A stretch of 64,000 bases of DNA from Cognatundibacterium griseum (GTDB lineage Bacteria > Pseudomonadota > Gammaproteobacteria > Burkholderiales > Burkholderiaceae_D), in contig NZ_JACOGC010000003.1 of NCBI RefSeq assembly GCF_014284195.1, positions 345,156 to 409,155 of the forward strand, written 5' to 3'. The notes beneath the pieces were generated by a model that was not told the DNA's origin, did not search any database, and worked only from the letters and a program-made list of their open reading frames with translations. Of the stretch, positions 8,680 to 16,233 are shown piece by piece (within the stretch, counting starts at the first letter, position 1; every line of letters begins with the position of its first letter). The position numbers and the translations under genes are program-made.

Positions 8680-9482
8680 GTCAGGCTCCTGTGCAACAGA
8701 ACTTCCAGCACAAAACGGCTGCCGACATACGCCAGCAGCAAGGTCAGGAATCCGGTCAGGGTAAAGTTCAGTACGGTCCTGCCGCGCCAGCCGCGCCAGT
8801 GACGGCCTGCCAGCAAAATGGCAAACAGCAGCCAGGACAGCAAAGACAGAATGGTCTTGTGATCCCATTTAAATGCGACCCCCAGCACCTGCTCAGAGAA
8901 CACCACGCCCGACAAGACGGTCAGCGTCAGCAGGATAAATCCCAGCGTAATCATATGAAACAGGACTTTTTCCATCGTCATCAGTGCCGGCAGCTTGTCG
9001 ATTACCGCATTCAGCCAGGGCCGGGTCTGCGACTGCAATTTGTGCAGATGCTTATCCTGCAGGCTCATGATGACCGCATGAAAGGCCGCGATCGTCAGCG
9101 TGCTGTAGGCCAGCAGCGCAACCGCAACATGCCATGGGAACATGGTCGTCTTACCGGTCAAGGCAATCATATTTCCGGGGAAAATCGCCGGTAACACCAC
9201 AACAGCGACCGCTGGCGGAAAAATAAAAAATTTCAGCCCGTCCAGCGCGACATTCCGGTTCTCTACTAAGTAAACAGAAACCGTGACCCAGAGCGCAGCG
9301 GACAACATCACAGCAAAGCCGACCCGCAATGCATCGCCAGCCAGCAAGGCCTGCCACAGCGATACGCCGTGCAACAGCCAGGCCAGCATACCAGCGCTGG
9401 CAGCCAGACGGCGGCGTGTCAGCGGAATCGCCAGTGCAGCCAGATACATCAGTGCTGCCAGAAAAGATAAATAGATTTGCAT
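8676..9482 (-). CDS. YpjD/CcsA-type cytochrome c assembly-like membrane protein
   Basis: A 268-residue integral membrane protein with about eight hydrophobic helices, the conserved WHV motif (FPWHVAVALLAYS, about residue 115) and the WDHKTILSLLSW segment (about residue 207) of the CcsA/HemX/YpjD family, which handle haem or ion-transporter assembly. The exact role of YpjD-type members is uncertain. In relatives this gene stands next to and divergent from ffh; here ffh is 25 kb away. Translationally coupled to the next gene through ATGA at 8676-8679. Confidence 0.85.
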   Translation of the reverse strand: MQIYLSFLAALMYLAALAIPLTRRRLAASAGMLAWLLHGVSLWQALLAGDALRVGFAVMLSAALWVTVSVYLVENRNVALDGLKFFIFPPAVAVVVLPAIFPGNMIALTGKTTMFPWHVAVALLAYSTLTIAAFHAVIMSLQDKHLHKLQSQTRPWLNAVIDKLPALMTMEKVLFHMITLGFILLTLTVLSGVVFSEQVLGVAFKWDHKTILSLLSWLLFAILLAGRHWRGWRGRTVLNFTLTGFLTLLLAYVGSRFVLEVLLHRSLT

Positions 9483-9741
9483 CTGTTGAGTTTACACCAT
9501 GTTGTTGCGATTGTTGATGATGAGAAGCCTGTGCAGAAGGCGACAAAAATCAAATACCGGCAGGATTTCTGGTCAGTGAGGAAAATATTTTCATTTATAC
9601 AACAAAAATTCATGCGCCGGGCTTGCTGTTGTCATTGAACTTTTTTTGATTTTTTAACACTAAGCTGCTTGCGCTCACGCCATGCTGGGCGCACCAAGGG
9701 ATAGTATTAATCGATTTTTATCACTTTTCTAGAATAAAACG
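9483..9741. other. Divergent promoter region, ypjD-like / S46 peptidase
   Basis: No gene. Contains a perfect 12-bp palindrome GAAAATATTTTC at 9581-9592 and AT-rich tracts. I could not assign a clear -35/-10 pair for either gene. The peptidase ATG at 9742 lacks an obvious Shine-Dalgarno sequence. Confidence 0.5.
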
Positions 9742-11904
9742 ATGAAAAAGACACTTATAACACTGGCCGTTCTCAGCACAGCGTCCGTCGCTTATGCCGA
9801 CGAGGGGATGTGGATGCCTCAGCAATTGCCGCAAGTGGCAAAAGAACTGAAAGCAGCAGGTCTGAAACTGGACCCGAACACCCTGACCAAGCTGACCGAA
9901 TTCCCGATGGGCGCGATTGTCAGCCTGGGCGGCTGCTCCGCCTCATTCGTCTCGCCGCAGGGTCTGGTTGCCACCAACCACCACTGCGTCTATGGCAGCG
10001 TTGCCTACAATTCCAAGCCGGAACGTAATCTGCTGGCCAATGGCTTTCTCGCCAACTCACTGGAAGAGGAATTGCCGGCGGCACCCGGCTCACGCATTTT
10101 CGTGACCAAAGAAGTCACCAACGTGTCTGACAAAATCATCGATAAAGAGGTCGCCAGACTGACTGGCAAGAAGCGCGTTGACGCGATTGAAAAAAATTCC
10201 AAGGCGCTGGTTGCTGAATGTGAAAAAGATGCCGGTCACCGTTGCAATGTGTATCCATACTACGGCGGGCTTGAGTTTTACATGATCAAGCAAATGGAAA
10301 TCCGCGACGTGCGCCTGGTGCATGCTCCGGCTGAAGGTGTTGGCAAATTCGGCGGCGACACCGATAACTGGATGTGGCCGCGCCATACCGGCGACTACGG
10401 CTTCTATCGCGCCTACGTCAGCAAAGACGGCAAAGCCGCAGACTACAGCAAGGACAACGTCCCTTACGTTCCCAAACACTACCTGAAACTGGCGAAAGAT
10501 GGCCTGAAAGAAGGTGATTTCGTCATGGTGCTGGGCTATCCTGGCCGCACCAACCGCCACCGCCTGCCATCGGAAGTCGCTTATACGTTCGACTGGAATT
10601 ACCCGGCATTCGTCAAAGCCTCCGGCGAAGCGCTGGCGATCATTGCCAAAGAAACCGCCGACAGTCCGGATGCCAAACTGAAATACGCCAGCCAGGTGGC
10701 AGGCATCAACAATTACTACAAAAACCGTCAGGGCATGCTCGACAGTTATGCGGGCAGCGATTTCCTAGCACGCAAGACCAAGGAACATGAAGAACTGAAG
10801 ACATGGATCAACAGCAATCCGGCACGTGCCAAAGAATTCGGTGACGATATTGTCCAGGTTGAAAAGCTGATCGCAGAACGCGATGCGAAGGATAAACATG
10901 ACTTCTTCCTCGAACGCTCTTTCCCGCGTCTGCTGTCGACTGCGCGTGCGTTGTACCGCCTGGCGAATGAAAGCGCCAAGCCGGATGCAGAACGCAAAGC
11001 CGGTTTCCAGGTACGCGACCTGCCTCGCTTCAAGGCCGGCGTGGAAGCAGTTGAGCGCAACTACGTCGAAAACGTCGACAAGGCACTGGTGCTGAACAGC
11101 CTCAAACAATACGCTGCGCAGCCGACCAAAGACCGGAATGTCGATTTTGACAGCATCATGGGTATCAAGGACGGCATGAGCGAAGCCGATCTGAAAGCCT
11201 TGCTGGATAAAATGTACGCTGGCAGCAAGCTGGCTGACAAAGCCAGCCGTGCCGCCTGGTTATCCGCCAAACCGGAGGATTTCAAAGCCAGCGACGACAG
11301 CTTTATCAAAGCTGCGGTAGCAATGTATCCAGTCAGCATGAAGCGTGAAGCGGAAGATGAAGAACTGGCAGGTAAAATCCAGCAGTCTTACGCCAACTAC
11401 ATGAAAGCGAAAATTGCTTACATGAAGAGCAAAGGGCAAGCTGTTTATCCTGATGCCAACAGCACCCTGCGCGTGACTTTCGGTAAAGTGGCCGGACGCG
11501 ACCACGGTACCGCTGACGGTCTGGCATGGACGGCATTTACCACAGTCAACGGCATTCCGCCGAAAGCCACCGGTCAGGGTGAATTCAATGCGCCTGCGGC
11601 ACAGCTGGCAGCGATCAAGGCCAAGGACTTCGGCAAATACGTCGATCCGCATCTGAAAGCCGTGCCGGTCGCGTATCTGGCGACACTCGACATTACCGGC
11701 GGTAATTCCGGTTCTGCAGCACTCAATGCCAAGGGCGAACTGATTGGCCTGGCATTTGACGGTACGCTCGATTCCATCATTTCCGACTGGGATTACAACA
11801 AGGCCAACACCCGCTCGATTCAGGTGGATCTGCGCTACATGCTGTGGCAGATGAAACACGTTGATAAAGCAGATCGTCTGATCAAGGAAATGGGCGCAGA
11901 ATAA
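9742..11904 (+). CDS. S46 family dipeptidyl-peptidase (DPP7-type)
   Basis: Exported serine peptidase that removes dipeptides from peptide N-termini. A cleavable signal peptide (MKKTLITLAVLSTASVAYA) is followed by the S46 core: TNHHC with catalytic His (about H80/81) and TGGNSGS with catalytic Ser656. The residue 18 positions after the Ser is Gly674, matching the Gly673 of DPP7 (hydrophobic P1 preference) rather than the Arg673 of DPP11 (acidic P1). The 720-residue length is normal for S46. It stands alone, closed by a strong terminator. It is the first gene of the accessory block and probably supplies amino acids from external peptides (inference). Confidence 0.92.
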   Translation: MKKTLITLAVLSTASVAYADEGMWMPQQLPQVAKELKAAGLKLDPNTLTKLTEFPMGAIVSLGGCSASFVSPQGLVATNHHCVYGSVAYNSKPERNLLANGFLANSLEEELPAAPGSRIFVTKEVTNVSDKIIDKEVARLTGKKRVDAIEKNSKALVAECEKDAGHRCNVYPYYGGLEFYMIKQMEIRDVRLVHAPAEGVGKFGGDTDNWMWPRHTGDYGFYRAYVSKDGKAADYSKDNVPYVPKHYLKLAKDGLKEGDFVMVLGYPGRTNRHRLPSEVAYTFDWNYPAFVKASGEALAIIAKETADSPDAKLKYASQVAGINNYYKNRQGMLDSYAGSDFLARKTKEHEELKTWINSNPARAKEFGDDIVQVEKLIAERDAKDKHDFFLERSFPRLLSTARALYRLANESAKPDAERKAGFQVRDLPRFKAGVEAVERNYVENVDKALVLNSLKQYAAQPTKDRNVDFDSIMGIKDGMSEADLKALLDKMYAGSKLADKASRAAWLSAKPEDFKASDDSFIKAAVAMYPVSMKREAEDEELAGKIQQSYANYMKAKIAYMKSKGQAVYPDANSTLRVTFGKVAGRDHGTADGLAWTAFTTVNGIPPKATGQGEFNAPAAQLAAIKAKDFGKYVDPHLKAVPVAYLATLDITGGNSGSAALNAKGELIGLAFDGTLDSIISDWDYNKANTRSIQVDLRYMLWQMKHVDKADRLIKEMGAE

Positions 11905-11920
11905 ACGCTTCCATCCCCCG

Positions 11921-11952
11921 AAAAAGCCTGACCATCGTGTCAGGCTTTTTTT
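11921..11952. terminator. Bidirectional terminator, S46 peptidase / nos operon
   Basis: AAAAAGCCTGAC (11921-11932), 6-nt loop, GTCAGGCTTTTTTT (11939-11952). The A-tract and T-tract let it stop both the peptidase and the oncoming nos transcript. Confidence 0.9.
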
Positions 11953-11971
11953 ATTACCTGCAGCCATCGGC

Positions 11972-12616
11972 TCAATGCGTGTGACGGCGCGCACCGTGCA
12001 ACTGCTGCAGCAAAGCGGCATCCAGCTGCGTGCTGCGCAAGACCGAGCCGCCATGCGCACTGACGTAATCTCCGGCTGCCGCCAGATCGGAAAAAGCAGG
12101 CAGATTACCTGCCCGCATCGGCCCCGGCGTATCTGAACCGCGCACGTACCAGGCGCTGGCTGCAGCCAGCCATGTCCCTTGACGCAGGTCACGCACATAG
12201 GCAACGGCGACCTCGCTCTGCTGGCGGCCACGACTATAACGCCCGACATCCTGCAAATACACGAAGAGCGTCAGCGGCGAATCAAAAAACTGCGCATCGC
12301 CATTCCGGAAAATCAATTGCGCCGCCCATGTCCCGGTTTTGGCAGGATACATGCCGCAAACCGGGCAACGCGCATCGGGCGGCACCGGGCGGGCTGCATA
12401 CATGCTCAAGCCGGATGCCGGATCAAACGGCTGCGGTGGCGCCACCACGCAGATCTCACCGCTCAGCACAGGTCCTGTGTTCACTTCATGCGTCTGCAAC
12501 GGTAACAGGTGCACCAGACTGCCGGGCATCCACTGAAGACTGGCAAGTACAGACAAGCCTGCACAGGCGCCCCATACCCATCTCCACGCCACCAGCTTCA
12601 CACGGTCAGTCAGCAT
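11972..12616 (-). CDS. Second NosL-like copper protein, membrane-anchored
   Basis: A 214-residue protein with an N-terminal hydrophobic helix (about residues 8-30) but no lipobox, and the NosL-type copper motif RCPVCGM near residue 84, followed by a NosL fold-like segment (AAQLIFRNGDAQFFDSP). It ends the nos operon, 48 bp after the lipoprotein NosL gene, with GGAG before its ATG. NosL delivers Cu(I) for the NosZ CuZ site; this paralogue may be a second copper carrier or assist NosDFY (inference). It is only distantly similar to the first NosL. Confidence 0.8.
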   Translation of the reverse strand: MLTDRVKLVAWRWVWGACAGLSVLASLQWMPGSLVHLLPLQTHEVNTGPVLSGEICVVAPPQPFDPASGLSMYAARPVPPDARCPVCGMYPAKTGTWAAQLIFRNGDAQFFDSPLTLFVYLQDVGRYSRGRQQSEVAVAYVRDLRQGTWLAAASAWYVRGSDTPGPMRAGNLPAFSDLAAAGDYVSAHGGSVLRSTQLDAALLQQLHGARRHTH

Positions 12617-12664
12617 GATTTTTTCTCCGTTTTTTATTGCAGGGTATCGCAGCCGGTACGTCTG

Positions 12665-13195
12665 CTACATCTTGCTGTCGTGCAGCGCACCGCCGCTCAG
12701 ATCGACCATCTCAGCGCGGATATCGGCATAACGCAACAGCCGGCCGCCCCACTGGGTTGCAAACTGGCTGGCAGCACTCTCCTGTGAAAAACTCGCAATC
12801 GTTGTTCCCATTGATCCGCGCCGCCGGCTGCCAAATACGTAGTAAGCGGCATTCGCATCAATCCAGTTTCCCTGCGGTTGCTCCCAGTCCGCCTTACCCA
12901 TATCCTGCACATAAACTGCCTGCACTTTCCTGACCTGCTCCGGCGCCAGCAGGGTATGAAACAGTTCAACGGTATCGCAAAAAAATACCGGATTATTCTG
13001 TCCCGCATAAAACACCTGCGCCTTGGGACCGGGAAAGTCCGACAGCAACATACCGTCCAGATCGCAGGTGGTGCGCGGATCGATCTCCAGCGGCGTCACG
13101 GACTGCTCTATTTTTTTCTCTCCGCATCCTTGCAGGATTCCCAGCATCACCGCCGTCAGCAGTACGGCGCGTCGTTTGTGATTGATTGCATTCAT
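12665..13195 (-). CDS. nosL: NosL, copper chaperone lipoprotein for NosZ
   Basis: A 176-residue lipoprotein (lipobox ILQGC, Cys about 24) with the copper-binding motif CDLDGM and the PGPKAQVF segment typical of NosL. It is known to bind Cu(I) in the periplasm and hand it to the NosZ maturation machinery. It lies 8 bp after nosY in the nos operon. Confidence 0.93.
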   Translation of the reverse strand: MNAINHKRRAVLLTAVMLGILQGCGEKKIEQSVTPLEIDPRTTCDLDGMLLSDFPGPKAQVFYAGQNNPVFFCDTVELFHTLLAPEQVRKVQAVYVQDMGKADWEQPQGNWIDANAAYYVFGSRRRGSMGTTIASFSQESAASQFATQWGGRLLRYADIRAEMVDLSGGALHDSKM

Positions 13196-13203
13196 GATGT
13201 TCC

Positions 13204-14016
13204 TTATTTAAATCTCCAGCGCGCGACTGCCAGCGGCAGCACGATCCAGCCCAGCATGACCGTCGTCAGCAGCCAGGGCTGCGCCAGCATGGCCGGAACA
13301 ATGCTGTTCAGGCCATACAGCCCGCGCATGTCTTCCAGCGAAAATACATTCAGGATGCGAAATACATCTGCCGGATTAAGCAGCAGCAGATAAGCAAAAA
13401 TATCACCGCCGTATGCGCCGCCGGTGGCCACCAGCCCGCCCAGCAATAACAGATCAAACACCAGCACGAAGAAAAACCACAGCGCAATCGCCAGGCCTGA
13501 AGCGCGAGTCCGCTCGCGGGCCAGCACCGAGACGCAGACCGCCAGGCTGAGAAACACCAGCCCCAGCAAAACTGATGTCAGGACAAAGCCGAGATAGTGA
13601 TACAAACCACCCCAGGAAAACTGCTGGAACAGCAGGACAGCGACCAGCGCAAATCCGCTGCAGGTCGACAGGCTGAGTGCCGCAGCCAGGCCGAGATATT
13701 TGCCTAACAGGATTTCGAGACGGGTAATCGGCAATGCCAGCAGCAGGTCGAGCGAACCGCGCTCACGCTCACCGACAATGGCATCGAACCCCAGCAGCAA
13801 GGCAATCAGCGGGATCAGATAAATCACCAGACTGACCAGACTTGCAATCGTGAATTCAATCGAGCGCAGGCCGATCTGCCCTTGTTGCGCACCGCCGAAA
13901 TAAGTGATCACCAGCGAAAAAACGGTAAATACCAATGCAACTGCCAGCACCCAGCGGTTGCGGATACGGTCGCGGAATTCCTTGAACGCGAGGGTCAGAA
14001 TTTGAGCAATTTCCAT
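13204..14016 (-). CDS. nosY: NosY, ABC permease for NosZ copper-site assembly
   Basis: A 270-residue integral membrane protein with about six helices, of the ABC-2 permease type, containing the NosY-typical opening ILTLAFKEFRDRIRNRW and the cytoplasmic GERERGSLDLLLALP coupling segment. It pairs with NosF (ATPase) and NosD (periplasmic) to supply what is needed to build the CuZ tetranuclear copper-sulfide centre. It begins 11 bp after nosF. Confidence 0.94.
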   Translation of the reverse strand: MEIAQILTLAFKEFRDRIRNRWVLAVALVFTVFSLVITYFGGAQQGQIGLRSIEFTIASLVSLVIYLIPLIALLLGFDAIVGERERGSLDLLLALPITRLEILLGKYLGLAAALSLSTCSGFALVAVLLFQQFSWGGLYHYLGFVLTSVLLGLVFLSLAVCVSVLARERTRASGLAIALWFFFVLVFDLLLLGGLVATGGAYGGDIFAYLLLLNPADVFRILNVFSLEDMRGLYGLNSIVPAMLAQPWLLTTVMLGWIVLPLAVARWRFK

Positions 14017-14027
14017 CTTCCTGTCCC

Positions 14028-14987
14028 TTAGTCCGACAAACCAAAAAAAACATCTTCAAGCGATGATTCACGCACACTCAGATCAGTCAAATCCGATCCC
14101 AGCGTCATCAGCGCAGCCAGCGCAGCCATTTTGTCGGCGCGCGGACAGCTCAGCTGCCAGCTACCGCTATCGTCCTGCGCACTCCACCTTACCTGCGGCA
14201 AATGCGCAGTCAGTTGTGCGGCGCGCTGGCCTATGTGCGCGCTGCAACGGATTTCCAGATGCAGCGGCATCTGCATCTGCTCGCGCAGATGCTGGACCGT
14301 GCCGCTGGCCTGAATTTTTCCGCCTGCCATGATCGCCAGACGATCAACCCTTTCCTGCAGTTCGGCCAGGATATGAGAAGTAATGATGATGCTGACGCCC
14401 TGATCGCGCAGCGTATGCAGGGTTGCGTAAAAATCACGGATCGCCTGTGGGTCAAGACCATTGGTCGGCTCATCGAGAAACAACAACCGTGGTGTTCCCA
14501 GCAAAGCCTGCGCAAATCCCAGACGTTGCCGCATACCTTTGGAATAATCGCGCACCGGTCTTTGCATCGCCTGCGCCAGCCCGACCCGCTCCAAGATGGT
14601 GCTGCACTGTGCCTGCGGTGCGTGTTTGAGCTGCGCAAAAAAGCGCAGCGTTTCCAGCCCGCTCAGATTGTCATAGAGCACCACATTTTCCGGCAGATAA
14701 CCCAGTTGCCGCCGGGTGGCACGAAATGCCCGGCTGCTGGTTGCCGTACCGCAGATCAGCATCTGGCCTGCAGTCGGAGGAATCAGTCCGAGCATCATTT
14801 TGAACAGGGTGCTCTTGCCTGCGCCGTTATGACCGATGAGTCCGAAAATCTCACCTTGCCGGACTTCCAGATCAACACCGTCAACGGCATGCACTGCGCC
14901 GTAATGTTTTTTAATGCCGCTGGCATGAATCAGTGTGTCATCGCCGCGGGTGCCATCAGAATCAGTGGCCGGGGAAATGCTTGCCAT
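14028..14987 (-). CDS. nosF: NosF, ABC ATPase for NosZ copper-site assembly
   Basis: A 319-residue ATPase with Walker A GHNGAGKST (about residue 53), an ABC signature of the form YSKGMRQRLG, Walker B LLFLDEPTNGLDP and switch His in IIITSH. It has a C-terminal regulatory extension of about 90 residues. Its start lies inside the end of nosD (26-bp overlap), indicating coupled translation. It powers the NosY permease. Confidence 0.94.
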   Translation of the reverse strand: MASISPATDSDGTRGDDTLIHASGIKKHYGAVHAVDGVDLEVRQGEIFGLIGHNGAGKSTLFKMMLGLIPPTAGQMLICGTATSSRAFRATRRQLGYLPENVVLYDNLSGLETLRFFAQLKHAPQAQCSTILERVGLAQAMQRPVRDYSKGMRQRLGFAQALLGTPRLLFLDEPTNGLDPQAIRDFYATLHTLRDQGVSIIITSHILAELQERVDRLAIMAGGKIQASGTVQHLREQMQMPLHLEIRCSAHIGQRAAQLTAHLPQVRWSAQDDSGSWQLSCPRADKMAALAALMTLGSDLTDLSVRESSLEDVFFGLSD

Positions 14988-16233
14988 GCCATGTACTCCA
15001 TTCTTTGTGATTTGCCTGCATGTGCGGTCTGGGATCGACGATACCCGGCACCCGCAATACCGGAAACTGTTGCCCCAGCAGGCGCAGCGCCTGCAGTGCC
15101 GGACTCGCCAGCAGCAGCTTCATACCGGGATATTGCCAGGTCAGCCGGTCGACGATGTCGTTGGCTTCATAGGGCACATCGCCGATACCGTTGCCGTCAC
15201 GATCCCAGCCCAGATAATTACTCCAGTAATTTCCTTCCTTGCGGCCCCAGCGTTCGTCACGGGCGCCGACGTAGCGAACCTGTTCACGATTGGCGATGAA
15301 GTCATTGTTTTCAACTGCATTGCGGGTCGAACCGGCAGAAATATGGACGCCGACAAAATTGTCCACCACCAGATTATTCCGGATGGTGGTGTACTCGACG
15401 TCATAGATAAATAAACCGCGCTGATTCCCCGCCACCACATTGTTTTCAATCACCGAATCCTGCGCGGTGCGCAACATGATGCCGTGATCGGAATTTCCCC
15501 AGGTGCGGTTGTTTCTGACCACGTTGTCGCGCACCTCCATCAGTGCCAGACCGCCACGGTTGTAGTAGCTGTCATTGTCTTCCCACAGATTAAAATTGGA
15601 ATTCATGTAGTGCGTGCCATAGCGGCTGTGGTGCAGACGATTTTTCCGGAACACCGCATGGTGCGAGACATCCACATACAAAGCGTCGCGCACAAAGCTG
15701 ATGTTGTTGCCGATGATCTGCGCCCCTGTCGTGTTATACAGCTGAATGCCATTGCCGCGCTGCGAGGAAGCATAGTCGCGCTTGCCAGTGATGACATTAC
15801 CCTCAATGCGTACCTGATCAGATTTTTCTATCCACAACCCAAACAGGTTATAGCTCAGGTCACAATCCAGCACGGCAGCGCGGTGCGAACCCGGCCAGAG
15901 ATAAATCCCGGCATTCTGATCCTTGAGACTGTCTCCCGAATCACGGACCTGCAATCCTTGCAGGGTGACGTCGGTCGCCTGTACCCGGATCGTGTCGCCG
16001 TGCAATCCGCCGCTGATGACCGGATGCTGAATTCCGCGCAGCGTCAGCGGCTTATCGATCACGAGATTTTCCTGATACAACCCGCGCTCGAGTTCCAGCA
16101 CATCGCCCGCGGTTGCGCTGCGGACTGCCTGCTGAACGGATTGTCCGGCATGCACCCGGATCAGCGCAGCCTGCGCCGGGCCGCAGAGCAACGCGGCAGT
16201 CAGCAGCCAGCTGATCCGGTAATGGTATTTCAT
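14962..16233 (-). CDS. nosD: NosD, periplasmic beta-helix copper-site maturation protein
   Basis: A 423-residue exported protein: signal peptide ending about AQAA (residue 23), then a right-handed beta-helix made of repeats such as NAGIYLWPGS, GNGIQLYNT and NSDHGIML (CASH/NosD repeats). It works with NosFY in the periplasm to mature the CuZ centre of NosZ. It overlaps the nosR stop by 4 bp (ATGA) and nosF at its 3' end. Confidence 0.95.
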   Translation of the reverse strand: MKYHYRISWLLTAALLCGPAQAALIRVHAGQSVQQAVRSATAGDVLELERGLYQENLVIDKPLTLRGIQHPVISGGLHGDTIRVQATDVTLQGLQVRDSGDSLKDQNAGIYLWPGSHRAAVLDCDLSYNLFGLWIEKSDQVRIEGNVITGKRDYASSQRGNGIQLYNTTGAQIIGNNISFVRDALYVDVSHHAVFRKNRLHHSRYGTHYMNSNFNLWEDNDSYYNRGGLALMEVRDNVVRNNRTWGNSDHGIMLRTAQDSVIENNVVAGNQRGLFIYDVEYTTIRNNLVVDNFVGVHISAGSTRNAVENNDFIANREQVRYVGARDERWGRKEGNYWSNYLGWDRDGNGIGDVPYEANDIVDRLTWQYPGMKLLLASPALQALRLLGQQFPVLRVPGIVDPRPHMQANHKEWSTWHGKHFPGH

